Source: Streptomyces longispororuber (GTDB taxonomy: Bacteria; Actinomycetota; Actinomycetes; Streptomycetales; Streptomycetaceae). Taken from it: 52,690 nt of DNA. A model generated the notes under the pieces. The model was not told the origin of the DNA, did no database searches, and saw only the letters and a program-made list of their open reading frames with translations. The DNA lies in contig NZ_BNBT01000022.1 in the NCBI RefSeq assembly GCF_014656095.1, forward strand, positions 23,956 through 76,645, read 5' to 3'. Both the position numbers and the translations under genes were made by a program. Numbering within the stretch: the stretch's first letter is position 1; each line of letters opens with the position of its first letter. Positions 44,570-52,690 of this stretch are shown in pieces.

Positions 44570-45766
44570 GTGCCCTCACGGCCCGTGACCGTCGGCGCGC
44601 CCGCCGTGGTGGGCGCCTGGCTCCTCCTCGCCCTCTCCTGCGCCGCCCTCGCCGCCCTGTGCGCCGCGCGCGGCCTGCCCATGGCGGACGCCCTCGTGTA
44701 CCGCGCCGAGGGAGCGGCCGTCGCCGAAGGCCGCGACCTGTACGGCTTCACGGTCACCGAGTGGGACCTGCCCGCCACGTACCCGCCCTTCGCCGCGCTC
44801 CTGTTCGTCCCGGCGGCCTGGCTGCCGGTGCCCGTCCTGAAGGCGGCGTTCCTCGTCGGCAACACCGCCCTCCTCGCCCTGCTGACCCGGCTCTCCCTCA
44901 CCTGCGCGGGCCTGCCCCGGCCGCCCGGGGCCGTGCCCGCCGCGACCGCCCTGTTCCTGTGGCTCGAACCGGTCTTCCAGACGGTCCTGTTCGGGCAGGT
45001 CAACCTCGCCCTCGCCTGCCTGGTCCTGTGGGACCTGACCCGGCCCGAGGGCGCCCCCGGCAAGGGCGCCGCGCTCGGCGTGGCCGCCGGGATCAAGCTG
45101 ACCCCCGCCCTCTTCATCGCGTACCTCGTCCTGGCCCGCCGCCCGCGCGAGGCGGCCACGGCCACGGCGGCCTGCGCGGGCACGGTCCTCGTCGGCGCGC
45201 TCGTCCTGCCCGCCGCCAGCGTCGACTTCTTCACCCGCCGCCTGTACGAGACCGAGCGCGTCGGCAAGGCGTGGATCGTCGACAACCAGTCCCTCCAGGG
45301 CCTCGCCGCCCGCGTCCTGCACACCCCCGACCCCGGCCCGGCCTGGCTCGTGCCCGGCGCGGCCGCCGCGGCGACCGGGCTGTGGCTCGCGGCCCGCGCG
45401 GCCACCCCGGCCCGCGCGGTCCTCCTCGCCGCGGGCACGGCCCTGCTCGTCTCGCCGATCAGTTGGTCCCACCACTGGGTGTGGTGCGTACCGCTGCTCG
45501 CGGCACTGGCCGCGGAGGGCCGGTACCGCCTCGCGGCGGCGGTGGCGGCCCTGTTCACGGCCCGCACCCTGTGGCTCGTCCCCCACCAGGGCGCCCGCGA
45601 CCTCCATCTGCCGTGGTGGCAGCAGCCGTTGGCGGCGCCGTACCCGCTCCTGGGCCTCGGCCTCCTGCTGGCGGTGGCGGCCGCGGGGCCCGCCGCCGAC
45701 GGACTCAGACCTCGTACGCGGGCAGCAGCGAGAGCCGCGGCAGGCTCACGTGGCGCGGGCGGGTGA
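44570..45766 (+). CDS. GT87 (DUF2029) polyprenol-linked mannosyltransferase-like membrane protein
   Basis: A 398-residue polytopic membrane protein with about nine hydrophobic segments. The motifs YPPFAALLFVPAAWLP, FGQVNLALACLVLWDL, GIKLTPALFIAYLVLARR, DNQSLQGLAARVL and LVSPISWSHHWVW are characteristic of GT87 alpha-mannosyltransferases that use polyprenyl-phosphate-mannose on the outer face of the membrane. The acceptor is unknown. The GTG at 44570 follows AGGG. Its last 62 bases overlap the 3' end of the convergent SDR gene. Confidence 0.9.
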   Translation: MPSRPVTVGAPAVVGAWLLLALSCAALAALCAARGLPMADALVYRAEGAAVAEGRDLYGFTVTEWDLPATYPPFAALLFVPAAWLPVPVLKAAFLVGNTALLALLTRLSLTCAGLPRPPGAVPAATALFLWLEPVFQTVLFGQVNLALACLVLWDLTRPEGAPGKGAALGVAAGIKLTPALFIAYLVLARRPREAATATAACAGTVLVGALVLPAASVDFFTRRLYETERVGKAWIVDNQSLQGLAARVLHTPDPGPAWLVPGAAAAATGLWLAARAATPARAVLLAAGTALLVSPISWSHHWVWCVPLLAALAAEGRYRLAAAVAALFTARTLWLVPHQGARDLHLPWWQQPLAAPYPLLGLGLLLAVAAAGPAADGLRPRTRAAARAAAGSRGAGG

Positions 45767-46601
45767 CGGCGAAGGCGATCAGCTCGGCGACGTCCGTGCC
45801 CGTGGGAAGCGGGCCGAGCGCGGCGACGGCCTCCTGGACGGCGCTGGTGAGCGCGGGGTCGCCGAGGTCGTCGCGCAGCTCGGTGTCGACGGCGCCGGGC
45901 TCGACGGCGGTGACCCGTACGTCCTTCGGGGCCAGCTCGGCGCGGAGGTTGCGCAGCAGGTGGCTCACGGCCGCCTTGGACGCGGCGTAGCCGCCGAAGC
46001 CGGGCAGGACGGTGTCCGCGGCGGCGGAGGAGATCGTGACCAGGTCGGCGTGGCCCCGCTCGGCGGCCGCCGCGACCAGGTCGGGGACGAACGCCTCGAT
46101 GACGGCGAAGGCGCCGCCGACGTTCACGTCGATCATGCGGCGCCAGGTGTCGCCGCCCCGGCCGAGGTGGTCCGGCAGGGCGAGGCCCGCGTTGTTGACG
46201 AGGAGGTCGGCCCGGCCGAGCTCGGCGCGGACCCGCTCGGCGGCGGCCGTGACCGCGGCCGGGTCCGTGACGTCCGCCGGGACGGCGAGCGCGGTGCCGC
46301 CCGCGGCCTCGATCCCGGCGACGTGCCCGGCGAGGCGGTCGGCGCGGCGGGCGAGCAGGGCGACCGCCGCGCCCCGCGCGGCCAGCAGCCGGGCGGTGGC
46401 CTCCCCGATGCCGCTGGAGGCACCGGTGACGACGGCGACGCGGCCCGCGAGCGGCAGGACGGTGGACGCGGAGCCGGTGGTGGAGACGGTACCGGGGGTG
46501 GAAGCGGTACTGGCAGTGGACGCGGAACCGGTGGTGGAGGCCGAGTTGGTGGTGGACGCGGAGCCGGTGGTGGAGTCGGTGCTGGTGGTGGCGGTGGTCA
46601 T
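45705..46601 (-). CDS. Short-chain dehydrogenase/reductase with repetitive N-terminus
   Basis: A 298-residue classical SDR. The nucleotide motif is VVTGASSGIGEATARLLA, then VNNAGLALP, VDVTDP-like PADVTDPAA, the catalytic SSAAADTV...YAASKAAV and the VEPGAVDTEL loop. The first 48 residues are a Ser/Thr/Gly/Ala tract of 6-residue repeats (STTGSA type), not part of the fold and probably expanded in this lineage. If the true start is downstream, the nearest is near residue 47, but no better ribosome site was seen. It is divergent from an MmyB-type regulator, a common pairing in which the regulator represses the SDR. Substrate unknown. Confidence 0.88.
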   Translation of the reverse strand: MTTATTSTDSTTGSASTTNSASTTGSASTASTASTPGTVSTTGSASTVLPLAGRVAVVTGASSGIGEATARLLAARGAAVALLARRADRLAGHVAGIEAAGGTALAVPADVTDPAAVTAAAERVRAELGRADLLVNNAGLALPDHLGRGGDTWRRMIDVNVGGAFAVIEAFVPDLVAAAAERGHADLVTISSAAADTVLPGFGGYAASKAAVSHLLRNLRAELAPKDVRVTAVEPGAVDTELRDDLGDPALTSAVQEAVAALGPLPTGTDVAELIAFAVTRPRHVSLPRLSLLPAYEV

Positions 46602-46675
46602 CGGTGTCTCCCGGAGTCGGCGCGGGCTGCCCCGCGATCGGTACGCGTCCGACTCTGCGCCGCCCGGCCACTCCT

Positions 46676-46701
46676 ACCCAGGGCTCGGCCCGACCCTGGG
46701 T
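46676..46701. promoter_or_regulatory. Inverted repeat in SDR/MmyB-regulator divergent region
   Basis: ACCCAGGG, a 10-base spacer and CCCTGGGT form a perfect inverted repeat between the divergent SDR (start 46601) and regulator (start 46799) genes. It is a good candidate operator for the regulator. Confidence 0.65.
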
Positions 46702-46798
46702 CTGCCGGAACCAGGCTGGCGGTGGGGAGGCCGTGCGCCGGGCCCGGAGGCGGCGGCGCGGAGACCGGGCCGGGAGCGGCGTCGCGGAGAATGAGCCC

Positions 46799-47674
46799 AT
46801 GGACTTCCGCGCCGAACTCGCCAGTTTCCTGAAGTCGCGCCGGGCCCGGCTCCGCCCGGAGGACCTCGGCGTGCGGCCCTTCGGCGGGCGCCGCCGCGTG
46901 CCCGGGCTGCGCCGGGAGGAGCTGGCCGAGCTCGCCGGGGTCAGCATGGACTACTACACGCGCCTGGAACAGGGCCGGACGCAGAACGTCTCGGACGGCG
47001 TGCTCGACGCCGTCGCCCGCGTGCTGCGGCTCGACGCCACCGAGCGCGCCCACCTCGGCAACCTGGTACGCGCCCTGCGCCACTCCTCCGGCCCCGGCGC
47101 CCGGCCCGGACCGGACCCCCGGCCGGTCCGCGAGGGCGTCCGCGTCCTGCTGCGCGCGCTCGACGGCGTACCGGCGTACGTCCTCGGCCCCCGGCTCGAC
47201 GTCCTCGCCGCCAACCCCCTGGCCCGGGCCCTGTTCGGCGACGTCGACGCGGGGCCCGCCGACCGCCGCAACGTGGCCTGGCGGATCTTCCTCGACCCGG
47301 GCGCGCGCGAGCTGTACGCCGACTGGGAGGAGGCCGCGCGCGACACCGTCGTGGCGCTGCGCCTGGACCTGGGCCGCCACGCGTGCGACGACCGGCTCTG
47401 CGGCCTCCTCGGCGAACTCTCCGTGCGCAGCGAGGACTTCCGCCGCCTGTGGGCCGAGCACCAGGTACGCGAGACCACCCACGGCACGCTGCGGCTACGC
47501 CACCCCCGCGCCGGCGACCTGCTCCTGCACCGCGAGGAACTCCAGGTGGCGGGCGCCCCCGACCAAACCTTGGTGACGTACGCGGCGGAGCCCGGAACCC
47601 CGTCGGCCGACGCCCTCACCCTCCTGACGATGACAAACACCGAACAAACCGCTCCCAGCCCGTCCGGCGTTTGA
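46799..47674 (+). CDS. XRE/MmyB-type transcriptional regulator
   Basis: A 291-residue regulator. The HTH (about 1-75) has FLKSRRARLRPEDLGV, RRVPGLRREELAELAGVS, DYYTRLEQGRTQNVSDGVL, the usual MmyB-family opening; the C-terminal ligand-binding domain (about 110-275) has LLRALDGVPAYVLGPRLDVLAAN and RLRHPRAGDLLLHREEL. Fatty-acid-like ligands are reported for the family. The ATG at 46799 follows GGAG. Notably the last five residues (SPSGV) and the stop codon are provided by a forward copy of the dispersed intergenic element, so the original C-terminus may have been replaced. Confidence 0.92.
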   Translation: MDFRAELASFLKSRRARLRPEDLGVRPFGGRRRVPGLRREELAELAGVSMDYYTRLEQGRTQNVSDGVLDAVARVLRLDATERAHLGNLVRALRHSSGPGARPGPDPRPVREGVRVLLRALDGVPAYVLGPRLDVLAANPLARALFGDVDAGPADRRNVAWRIFLDPGARELYADWEEAARDTVVALRLDLGRHACDDRLCGLLGELSVRSEDFRRLWAEHQVRETTHGTLRLRHPRAGDLLLHREELQVAGAPDQTLVTYAAEPGTPSADALTLLTMTNTEQTAPSPSGV

Positions 47675-47722
47675 GGACGAGGCCCGAAGGGCCAGCGAAG
47701 CGGGGAAAGGGGCGCAGCCCCA
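47656..47722 (+). repeat. Dispersed element copy at the 3' end of the regulator gene
   Basis: The forward 26-bp module (47656-47681) is followed by CCCGAAGGGCC and GGGGCGCAGCCCC, a variant of the two hairpins of the other copies. The regulator stop TGA lies within the module at GCGTTTGA. Confidence 0.85.
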
Positions 47723-47736
47723 TAAGGAACCCCCGC

Positions 47737-49377
47737 TCACTCCGCGAGCAGCGAATCCGCGTCGACGATGCGGTAGGCGTACCCCTGCTCCGCCAGGAAC
47801 CGCTGGCGGTGGGCCGCGAAGTCCTGGTCGATGGTGTCGCGCGCGACCACGGAGTAGAAGTGCGCCTGGTGGCCGTCGGCCTTGGGGCGCAGCACGCGGC
47901 CGAGCCGCTGGGCCTCCTCCTGCCGGGACCCGAAGGTGCCGGACACCTGGATGGCGACGGTGGCCTCGGGCAGGTCGATGGAGAAGTTCGCGACCTTGGA
48001 GACGACGAGGACGGAGATCTCGCCCTCGCGGAACGCGTCGAAGAGCTTCTCGCGCTGCGCGTTCGACGTCTCGCCCTTGATCACCGGTGCGTCCAGGTGC
48101 TCACCCAGCTCGTCGAGCTGGTCGATGTACTGGCCGATGACGAGGATCTGCTGGCCCGCGAACTTCCGCACGATCGCCTCGGTGACCTTCCGCTTGGTCG
48201 CCGTCGTCGCGCAGAAGCGGTACTTCTCCTCGGCCTCGGCGGTGGCGTACGCGAGCCGCTCGCTGTCGGTGAGGTCGACGCGCACCTCCACGCAGTCGGC
48301 GGGCGCGATGTAGCCCTGCGCCTCGATCTCCTTCCACGGGGCGTCGAAGCGCTTGGGCCCGATGAGCGAGAACACGTCCGACTCGCGGCCGTCCTCGCGG
48401 ACCAGCGTGGCCGTCAGGCCGAGGCGGCGGCGCGCCTGGAGGTCGGCGGTGAACTTGAAGACGGGCGCGGGCAGCAGGTGCACCTCGTCGTAGAGGATCA
48501 GGCCCCAGTCCCGGGAGTCGAACAGCTCCAGGTGGGGGTAGATGCCCTTCCGCCGGGTCGTCAGGACCTGGTACGTGGCGATGGTGACCGGCCGGATCTC
48601 CTTCTTCGTACCGCTGTACTCGCCGATCTCGTCCTCGGTCAGGGACGTCCGCTTGACCAGCTCGTGCTTCCACTGCCGGGCGGAGACGGTGTTGGTGACG
48701 AGGATGAGCGTGGTCGCCTTGGCCTCGGCCATGGCGCCGGCGCCGACGAGGGTCTTGCCCGCGCCGCAGGGCAGGACGACGACGCCGCTGCCGCCGTGCC
48801 AGAAGTTCTCCACGGCCTGCCGCTGGTAGGGGCGCAGCGCCCAGCCGTCCTCGGCCAGGTCGATCGCGTGGGCCTCGCCGTCGACGTACCCGGCGAGGTC
48901 CTCGGCGGGCCAGCCCAGCTTCAGCAGCGTCTGCTTGATCTGGCCGCGCTCGGAGGGGTGCACGGCCACGGTGTCCGGGTCGATCCGGGCGCCCACCAGG
49001 GGCTGGACCTTCTTCGACCGGAGGATCTCCTCCAGGACCGGCCGGTCGGTGGTGGTGAGCACGAGCCCGTGCACCGGGTGCTTGCTGAGCGTGAGCCGCC
49101 CGTACCGGGCCATCGTCTCGGCCACGTCGACGAGCAGCGCGTGCGGCACCGGGTAGCGGGAGAACTCCACCAGGGCGTCCACGACCTGCTCCGCGTCGTG
49201 CCCCGCCGCCCGCGCGTTCCACAGCCCGAGCGGCGTCACCCGGTACGTGTGGATGTGCTCGGGGGCGCGCTCCAGCTCGGCGAACGAGGCGATGGCGCGC
49301 CGGCAGGCGTCGGCCCGTTCGTGGTCGACCTCCAGCAGGAGGGTCTTGTCCGACTGGACGATGAGGGGTCCGTTCAC
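47737..49377 (-). CDS. XPB/Ssl2-type DNA repair helicase
   Basis: A 546-residue superfamily 2 helicase like mycobacterial XPB (about 549). The damage-recognition-like N-terminus (about 1-130) is followed by ALRPYQRQAVENFW, Walker A VLPCGAGKT (about 201-209), the DEVH box (about 297-300), the XPB-specific RED loop LVREDGRE, and the C-terminal helicase lobe with EEAQRLGRVLRPK. Bacterial XPB is a 3'-5' helicase thought to act in DNA repair. The GTG at 49377 follows GAAAGGG. It is divergent from the helicase-associated WYL protein, a pairing also known in mycobacteria. Confidence 0.94.
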   Translation of the reverse strand: MNGPLIVQSDKTLLLEVDHERADACRRAIASFAELERAPEHIHTYRVTPLGLWNARAAGHDAEQVVDALVEFSRYPVPHALLVDVAETMARYGRLTLSKHPVHGLVLTTTDRPVLEEILRSKKVQPLVGARIDPDTVAVHPSERGQIKQTLLKLGWPAEDLAGYVDGEAHAIDLAEDGWALRPYQRQAVENFWHGGSGVVVLPCGAGKTLVGAGAMAEAKATTLILVTNTVSARQWKHELVKRTSLTEDEIGEYSGTKKEIRPVTIATYQVLTTRRKGIYPHLELFDSRDWGLILYDEVHLLPAPVFKFTADLQARRRLGLTATLVREDGRESDVFSLIGPKRFDAPWKEIEAQGYIAPADCVEVRVDLTDSERLAYATAEAEEKYRFCATTATKRKVTEAIVRKFAGQQILVIGQYIDQLDELGEHLDAPVIKGETSNAQREKLFDAFREGEISVLVVSKVANFSIDLPEATVAIQVSGTFGSRQEEAQRLGRVLRPKADGHQAHFYSVVARDTIDQDFAAHRQRFLAEQGYAYRIVDADSLLAE

Positions 49378-49748
49378 GTCTTCGGGGCCCTTTCGGTGGA
49401 GGTCCGGCCGTCGGCCGTCGCAGGCGCGGCCGGTCGGCCGCTGCTGATCGGCCGCTCGGCCAACTCTCCAGTGTGCCGCATGGCGCCCCGGTGGCGGAGC
49501 GCCATGATCGCCCGGCCCGGGCCCAGGCCGCCACGGCGGCGAGGTGCGCGGCGAGCAGCTCGTGGCCCTCGGGCCCGGGGCGCGGGCCGCCGGTGCCGGG
49601 GCCCGCTCCCGCGCCGGGGTGCGCGTCCGCCCCCGGTGCCGGTGCCCCGTCCGCCCCCGGCGCGAGGGCCCCGCGGAGCCCCCGGTGAGGGCCACGCCAG
49701 GGTCGTGAGGCCCTGGACCCGGGGCGGGGACCGGCTACCGTTGCCAGG
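49378..49748. other. Divergent spacer of XPB and WYL/helicase-associated gene
   Basis: A 371-bp, very GC-rich spacer. A short open frame (49473-49688, Pro/Ala/Arg-rich) is not supported by composition or start signals. No clear promoter or operator was recognised. Confidence 0.5.
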
Positions 49749-52232
49749 ATGAGCACCCCCGACGCGCCTCGTTCCCTGGCGGAAGCCCTTCGGGCGAGTG
49801 ACGACGCGACGCTCGTCGCGCTGCTGCGGGCCCGGCCCGACCTCGTCAGCCCCGTGCCGAACGACCTGACGCAGCTCGCCACGCGCGCGGGCACCCGCGC
49901 CTCGGTCGTCCGGGCCCTGGAGCGGCTCGACCGGTTCGCGCAGCAGGTCGCGGAGGCCCTGGCCGTGGCGTCGGACCCGGCGCCCTACGAGGAGCTGGCC
50001 GGGCTGCTCGCCGAGGCGCCCCGCGCGGCGCTCGACCGGGCCCTCGCCACCCTGCGCGAACAGGCCCTCGTCTGGGGCCCCGACGACCGGCTGCGGCTGG
50101 TGCGCACCGCCCGCGAACTGCTCGCCCCGGCCCCGCAGCGGCCCTCGCCCACGGGGCTCGGGCCGACCGTCGCCGAGGCCACGGCGGGCATGTCGCCGGG
50201 CCGGGTGCAGAGCCTCGTCACGGCTGCGGGCCTGCCCTCCACGCACGACGCGGTGTCGGCCGTGGAGTCGCTGACCGCGCTGTTCACCGACGCGCGGCGG
50301 ATGTCCGCGCTGCTCGACGGGGCGCCCGCCGAGTCCGTGGAGGTGCTGTCCCGCCTGGTGTGGGGCCCGCCCTACGGCCAGGTCACCGCCGACCCGGCGC
50401 CCCACCTGCGCTGGCTGCTCGACCGGGGCCTGCTCCTGCCGACCGCGCCGGGCACGGTCGTGCTGCCCCGGGAGGCCGCCCTGCACCTGCGCGGCGGGCG
50501 CGCCCACCGCGACCTGGAGCCGACGCCGCCGGACGTGGCGGTCGCCCGCGAACACCGGCCCCAGGTGGTGGACGCGACCGCCGCCGGGCAGGCGTACACC
50601 GCGCTGGCCACCGTCGAGGAGCTGCTGAAGGACTGGGACGAGGGCGGCCCCGCCGTGCTGCGCGCGGGCGGCCTGAGCGTACGGGACCTGAAACGGACCG
50701 CCACCGCCCTGGACGTGCCGGAGCCGCAGGCCGCGTTCTGGGTCGAACTGGCCTACGTGGCCGGGCTCGTCGCCGCCGACGGCGAGGCCGACGAGCGGTA
50801 CGCCGCCACGCCCGCCTACGACTCCTGGCTGGAGCTGCCCGCCCCCGAGCGCTGGGCGCGCCTCGCCTCCGCCTGGCTGGCCTCCACCCGCACGCCCGGC
50901 CTGGTCGGCGGCCGCGACGCCAAGGACCGCACCCTGTCCGCGCTCGGGCCGGGCCTGGACCGCTCGGCCGCACCCGAGGTGCGGCACCGCGTGCTGGCCC
51001 TCCTGGGCACGCTGCCCGAGGGCGCCGCCGCCGAGCCCGAGTCGGTCCTCGCCCGGCTGCGCTGGGAGCGGCCTCCCGGCCGGGGCGCCTCCGACCTGCG
51101 GGCCCAGCTCGCCCGGTGGGCCCTGGCCGAGGCCGAGTCGCTCGGCGTCACGGGGCGCGGAGCCCTCGCGTCCCACGGGCGGGCCCTGCTCGGCGGGCCC
51201 CCGGCGCAGGTGCCACCGCGCGGCGAAGCCCTCGCCCCCGCCCAGGCCGCCTCCGCGTCCGCCGCCACCACCCCCGCCGAACGCGCCACCGCCGCCCACG
51301 AAGCCGCCCGCCTCCTCGCCCCGCTCCTGCCCGAACCCCTCGACCACGTCCTCCTCCAGGCCGACCTCACCGCCGTGGCCCCCGGCCCGCTCCGGCGGCC
51401 CCTCGCGGACGCCCTCGCCGTGCTCGCCGACGTCGAGTCCAAGGGCGGCGCCACCGTCTACCGGTTCACGCCGGGCTCGGTGCGGCGCGCGCTCGACGCC
51501 GGGCAGAGCGCGTCCGACCTGCACGCCTTCCTCGCCGCGCACTCCCGTACGCCGGTGCCGCAGCCGCTCGCGTACCTCATCGACGACGTGGCCCGCCGCC
51601 ACGGCCATCTGCGCGTCGGCGCCGCCTCCGCGTACGTGCGCTGCGACGACGAGGGCGTGCTCGACGAGATCCTCGCCGACAAGCGGGCCCAGGGGCTGCG
51701 GCTGCGGCGCCTCGCGGGCACGGTGCTCGCCGCGCAGGCCGAACCGGCCGCGCTCCTCGACGGGCTGCGCGCCATGGGCTTCGCGCCCGCCGCCGAGAGC
51801 GCCGACGGCGACGTCCTCGTCACCCGCGCGCACAGCCACCGCACCCCGCCGCGCACCCCGCCCGAGCCGGTCCCCGACGGGCCGCCGCTGCCCGAGGACC
51901 GGCTCGGCGCGTACACGGCCGCCGCCGTGCGCGCCATCCGCGCCGGCGACCTCGCCTCCACCGCGCCGCGCAAGCCCGTCCACGCCACGGCCCCCGGCGA
52001 CCTGCCGCGCACCACGTCCGCCGACACCCTCGCCACCATGCAGGCAGCCGTCCTCACCGGCGAGGCGCTCTGGATCGGCTACGTCAACGCCGACGGCGCC
52101 GCCAGCCAGCGCGTCATCGCCCCCATCCGGGTCGAGGGCGGGTTCGTCACGGCGTACGACCACACGGCCGACGAGGTGCGGACGTACCCGCTGCACCGCG
52201 TCACGGGGGTCGCCGAGCTCGCCGACGGCTGA
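49749..52232 (+). CDS. Helicase-associated (XPB-like) protein with C-terminal WYL-like domain
   Basis: An 827-residue protein of the family found next to bacterial XPB (helicase conserved C-terminal/PF13625 type). The N-terminal half is a series of winged-helix-like units (VPNDLTQLATRAGTRASVVRALERLDRFAQQVAEAL; YEELAGLLAEAPRAALDRALATLREQALV). About 560-700 contains VLLQADLTAVAPGPLRRPLADAL and a VYRFTPGSVRRALDAG segment typical of the family. The C-terminal part (about 765-820), ALWIGYVNADGAASQRVIAPIRVEGGFVTAYDH and VRTYPLHRVTGV, reads as a WYL-like ligand domain. There is no NTPase motif. It may be a DNA-damage regulator or XPB partner; this is inferred from its position. Confidence 0.85.
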   Translation: MSTPDAPRSLAEALRASDDATLVALLRARPDLVSPVPNDLTQLATRAGTRASVVRALERLDRFAQQVAEALAVASDPAPYEELAGLLAEAPRAALDRALATLREQALVWGPDDRLRLVRTARELLAPAPQRPSPTGLGPTVAEATAGMSPGRVQSLVTAAGLPSTHDAVSAVESLTALFTDARRMSALLDGAPAESVEVLSRLVWGPPYGQVTADPAPHLRWLLDRGLLLPTAPGTVVLPREAALHLRGGRAHRDLEPTPPDVAVAREHRPQVVDATAAGQAYTALATVEELLKDWDEGGPAVLRAGGLSVRDLKRTATALDVPEPQAAFWVELAYVAGLVAADGEADERYAATPAYDSWLELPAPERWARLASAWLASTRTPGLVGGRDAKDRTLSALGPGLDRSAAPEVRHRVLALLGTLPEGAAAEPESVLARLRWERPPGRGASDLRAQLARWALAEAESLGVTGRGALASHGRALLGGPPAQVPPRGEALAPAQAASASAATTPAERATAAHEAARLLAPLLPEPLDHVLLQADLTAVAPGPLRRPLADALAVLADVESKGGATVYRFTPGSVRRALDAGQSASDLHAFLAAHSRTPVPQPLAYLIDDVARRHGHLRVGAASAYVRCDDEGVLDEILADKRAQGLRLRRLAGTVLAAQAEPAALLDGLRAMGFAPAAESADGDVLVTRAHSHRTPPRTPPEPVPDGPPLPEDRLGAYTAAAVRAIRAGDLASTAPRKPVHATAPGDLPRTTSADTLATMQAAVLTGEALWIGYVNADGAASQRVIAPIRVEGGFVTAYDHTADEVRTYPLHRVTGVAELADG

Positions 52233-52331
52233 CGGCCGGCCCCGCTGACGGTACGTCACCGGCCGTTCGCGGGGACGCGGTACCGTCGGTGTCCGGGCCC
52301 ACCTCAACACCGCAGCCCCGGAGGGTACTTC

Positions 52332-52690
52332 GTGGGGATCGAGAGCGACCAGCTCGTCTTCGACTACTTGAGCCGCGTCGGCGACCTCGCCCAGCAGCGC
52401 CAGCTCCCGTCCGCCGCCCGGATGCGGCTGGTCGCCGACCTGCGCGGCGAGATCGACCGCCGCCGCGCCAAGGGCGCCGACAGCCCCGCCGCCGTCCGCC
52501 GCATCCTGGACCGCATCGGCACCCCGGAGGAGCTGGTCGACGCCGCGGCCGACCCGTCGGGCGAGCCCGTGGTGCCCGCCCCGCCCGCTGCCGCCCCGCC
52601 CGAGCCGAAGCGCCCCCGCCTCGCCGTGCCCCGGCCCCGGCTCGCCGGGCCGCGCCTGGCGGTGCCCCGGCCGCGCAAGGCCTCCGGGAC
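52332..52690 (+). CDS. HAAS/DUF1700-type protein, 5' part only
   Basis: The GTG at 52332 opens a frame that continues past the right edge (119 complete codons visible). SDQLVFDYLSRVGDLAQQ, ARMRLVADLRGEIDRRRA and AVRRILDRIGTPEELVDAA follow the HAAS pattern (helix pair, then G.PEEL). A Pro/Ala/Arg-rich linker with LAVPRPR repeats comes next; membrane segments probably lie beyond the edge. It is the same general type as the gene at the left edge. Confidence 0.7.
   Translation, partial: MGIESDQLVFDYLSRVGDLAQQRQLPSAARMRLVADLRGEIDRRRAKGADSPAAVRRILDRIGTPEELVDAAADPSGEPVVPAPPAAAPPEPKRPRLAVPRPRLAGPRLAVPRPRKASG

Noticed and set aside
49473..49688. 71-codon Pro/Ala-rich frame between XPB and its neighbour
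   Set aside because: No ribosome site, extreme composition, overlaps the likely promoter region of the divergent pair.

Overview
The window is high-GC chromosomal DNA of a Streptomyces. The evidence is the strong GC bias at third codon positions, frequent GTG starts with GTGA or ATGA overlaps, mycothiol-type enzymes, a WhiJ-like regulator locus, DasR, CsoR and HrcA operators, and a gene order (cdgB, nagKA, otsB, otsA, gpgS, thrC, cysO, csp, groEL2, murQ, copA, helD, XPB) that I recognise from the conserved Streptomyces core. No transposase, integrase, CRISPR array, tRNA or rRNA gene was found. All functions are assigned by reading the sequence; no database search was run.

Layout. 0-8 kb: PadR regulator with a HAAS-type membrane protein, TerB-like and TerD proteins, the ribosome rescue factor ArfB, a flavin reductase, the diguanylate cyclase CdgB with a perfect Crp box upstream, and a membrane-anchored CBM-like protein. 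8-13 kb: an amino-sugar block (PfkB sugar kinase, nagA, nagK, orphan sugar-binding lipoprotein) with a DasR-type operator between nagK and the lipoprotein gene. 13-17 kb: trehalose and glucosylglycerate genes (otsB, a DUF3263 gene, otsA, gpgS). 17-24.3 kb: thrC behind a SAM-riboswitch-like leader, cysO, a cold-shock gene, a methyltransferase and groEL2 with CIRCE. 24.3-30.4 kb: an accessory-looking block with a giant kinase/WD40 protein, a WhiJ-like HTH plus DUF397 pair, two tiny coupled genes and a Uma2-type nuclease. 30.4-36.5 kb: murQ and its RpiR-type regulator, DUF4031, an unusual DinB-GNAT fusion with an HD-domain gene, and a mycothiol isomerase-like gene. 36.5-41 kb: a copper locus (secreted His-rich protein, CsoR boxes, copA) followed by cutC, which has its own DasR-like box. 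41-52.7 kb: HelD-like helicase, a small repeat-bearing protein, a GT87 glycosyltransferase, an SDR/MmyB-type regulator pair, and XPB helicase divergent from a WYL/helicase-associated protein. A second HAAS-like gene runs off the right edge.

Themes. Amino-sugar and cell-wall recycling (nagK, nagA, murQ and possibly cutC) is spread over the window and partly marked by DasR-like sites. Trehalose, glucosylglycerate, GroEL and the cold-shock protein suggest a stress and compatible-solute cluster. The most unusual feature is the intergenic DNA. One dispersed element of up to about 150 bp recurs in whole or part at least eleven times. Five tandem arrays with different unit lengths (104, 104 inverted, 82, 80 and about 100 bp) share the same short core, and four of the five lie just downstream of a gene in the same orientation.
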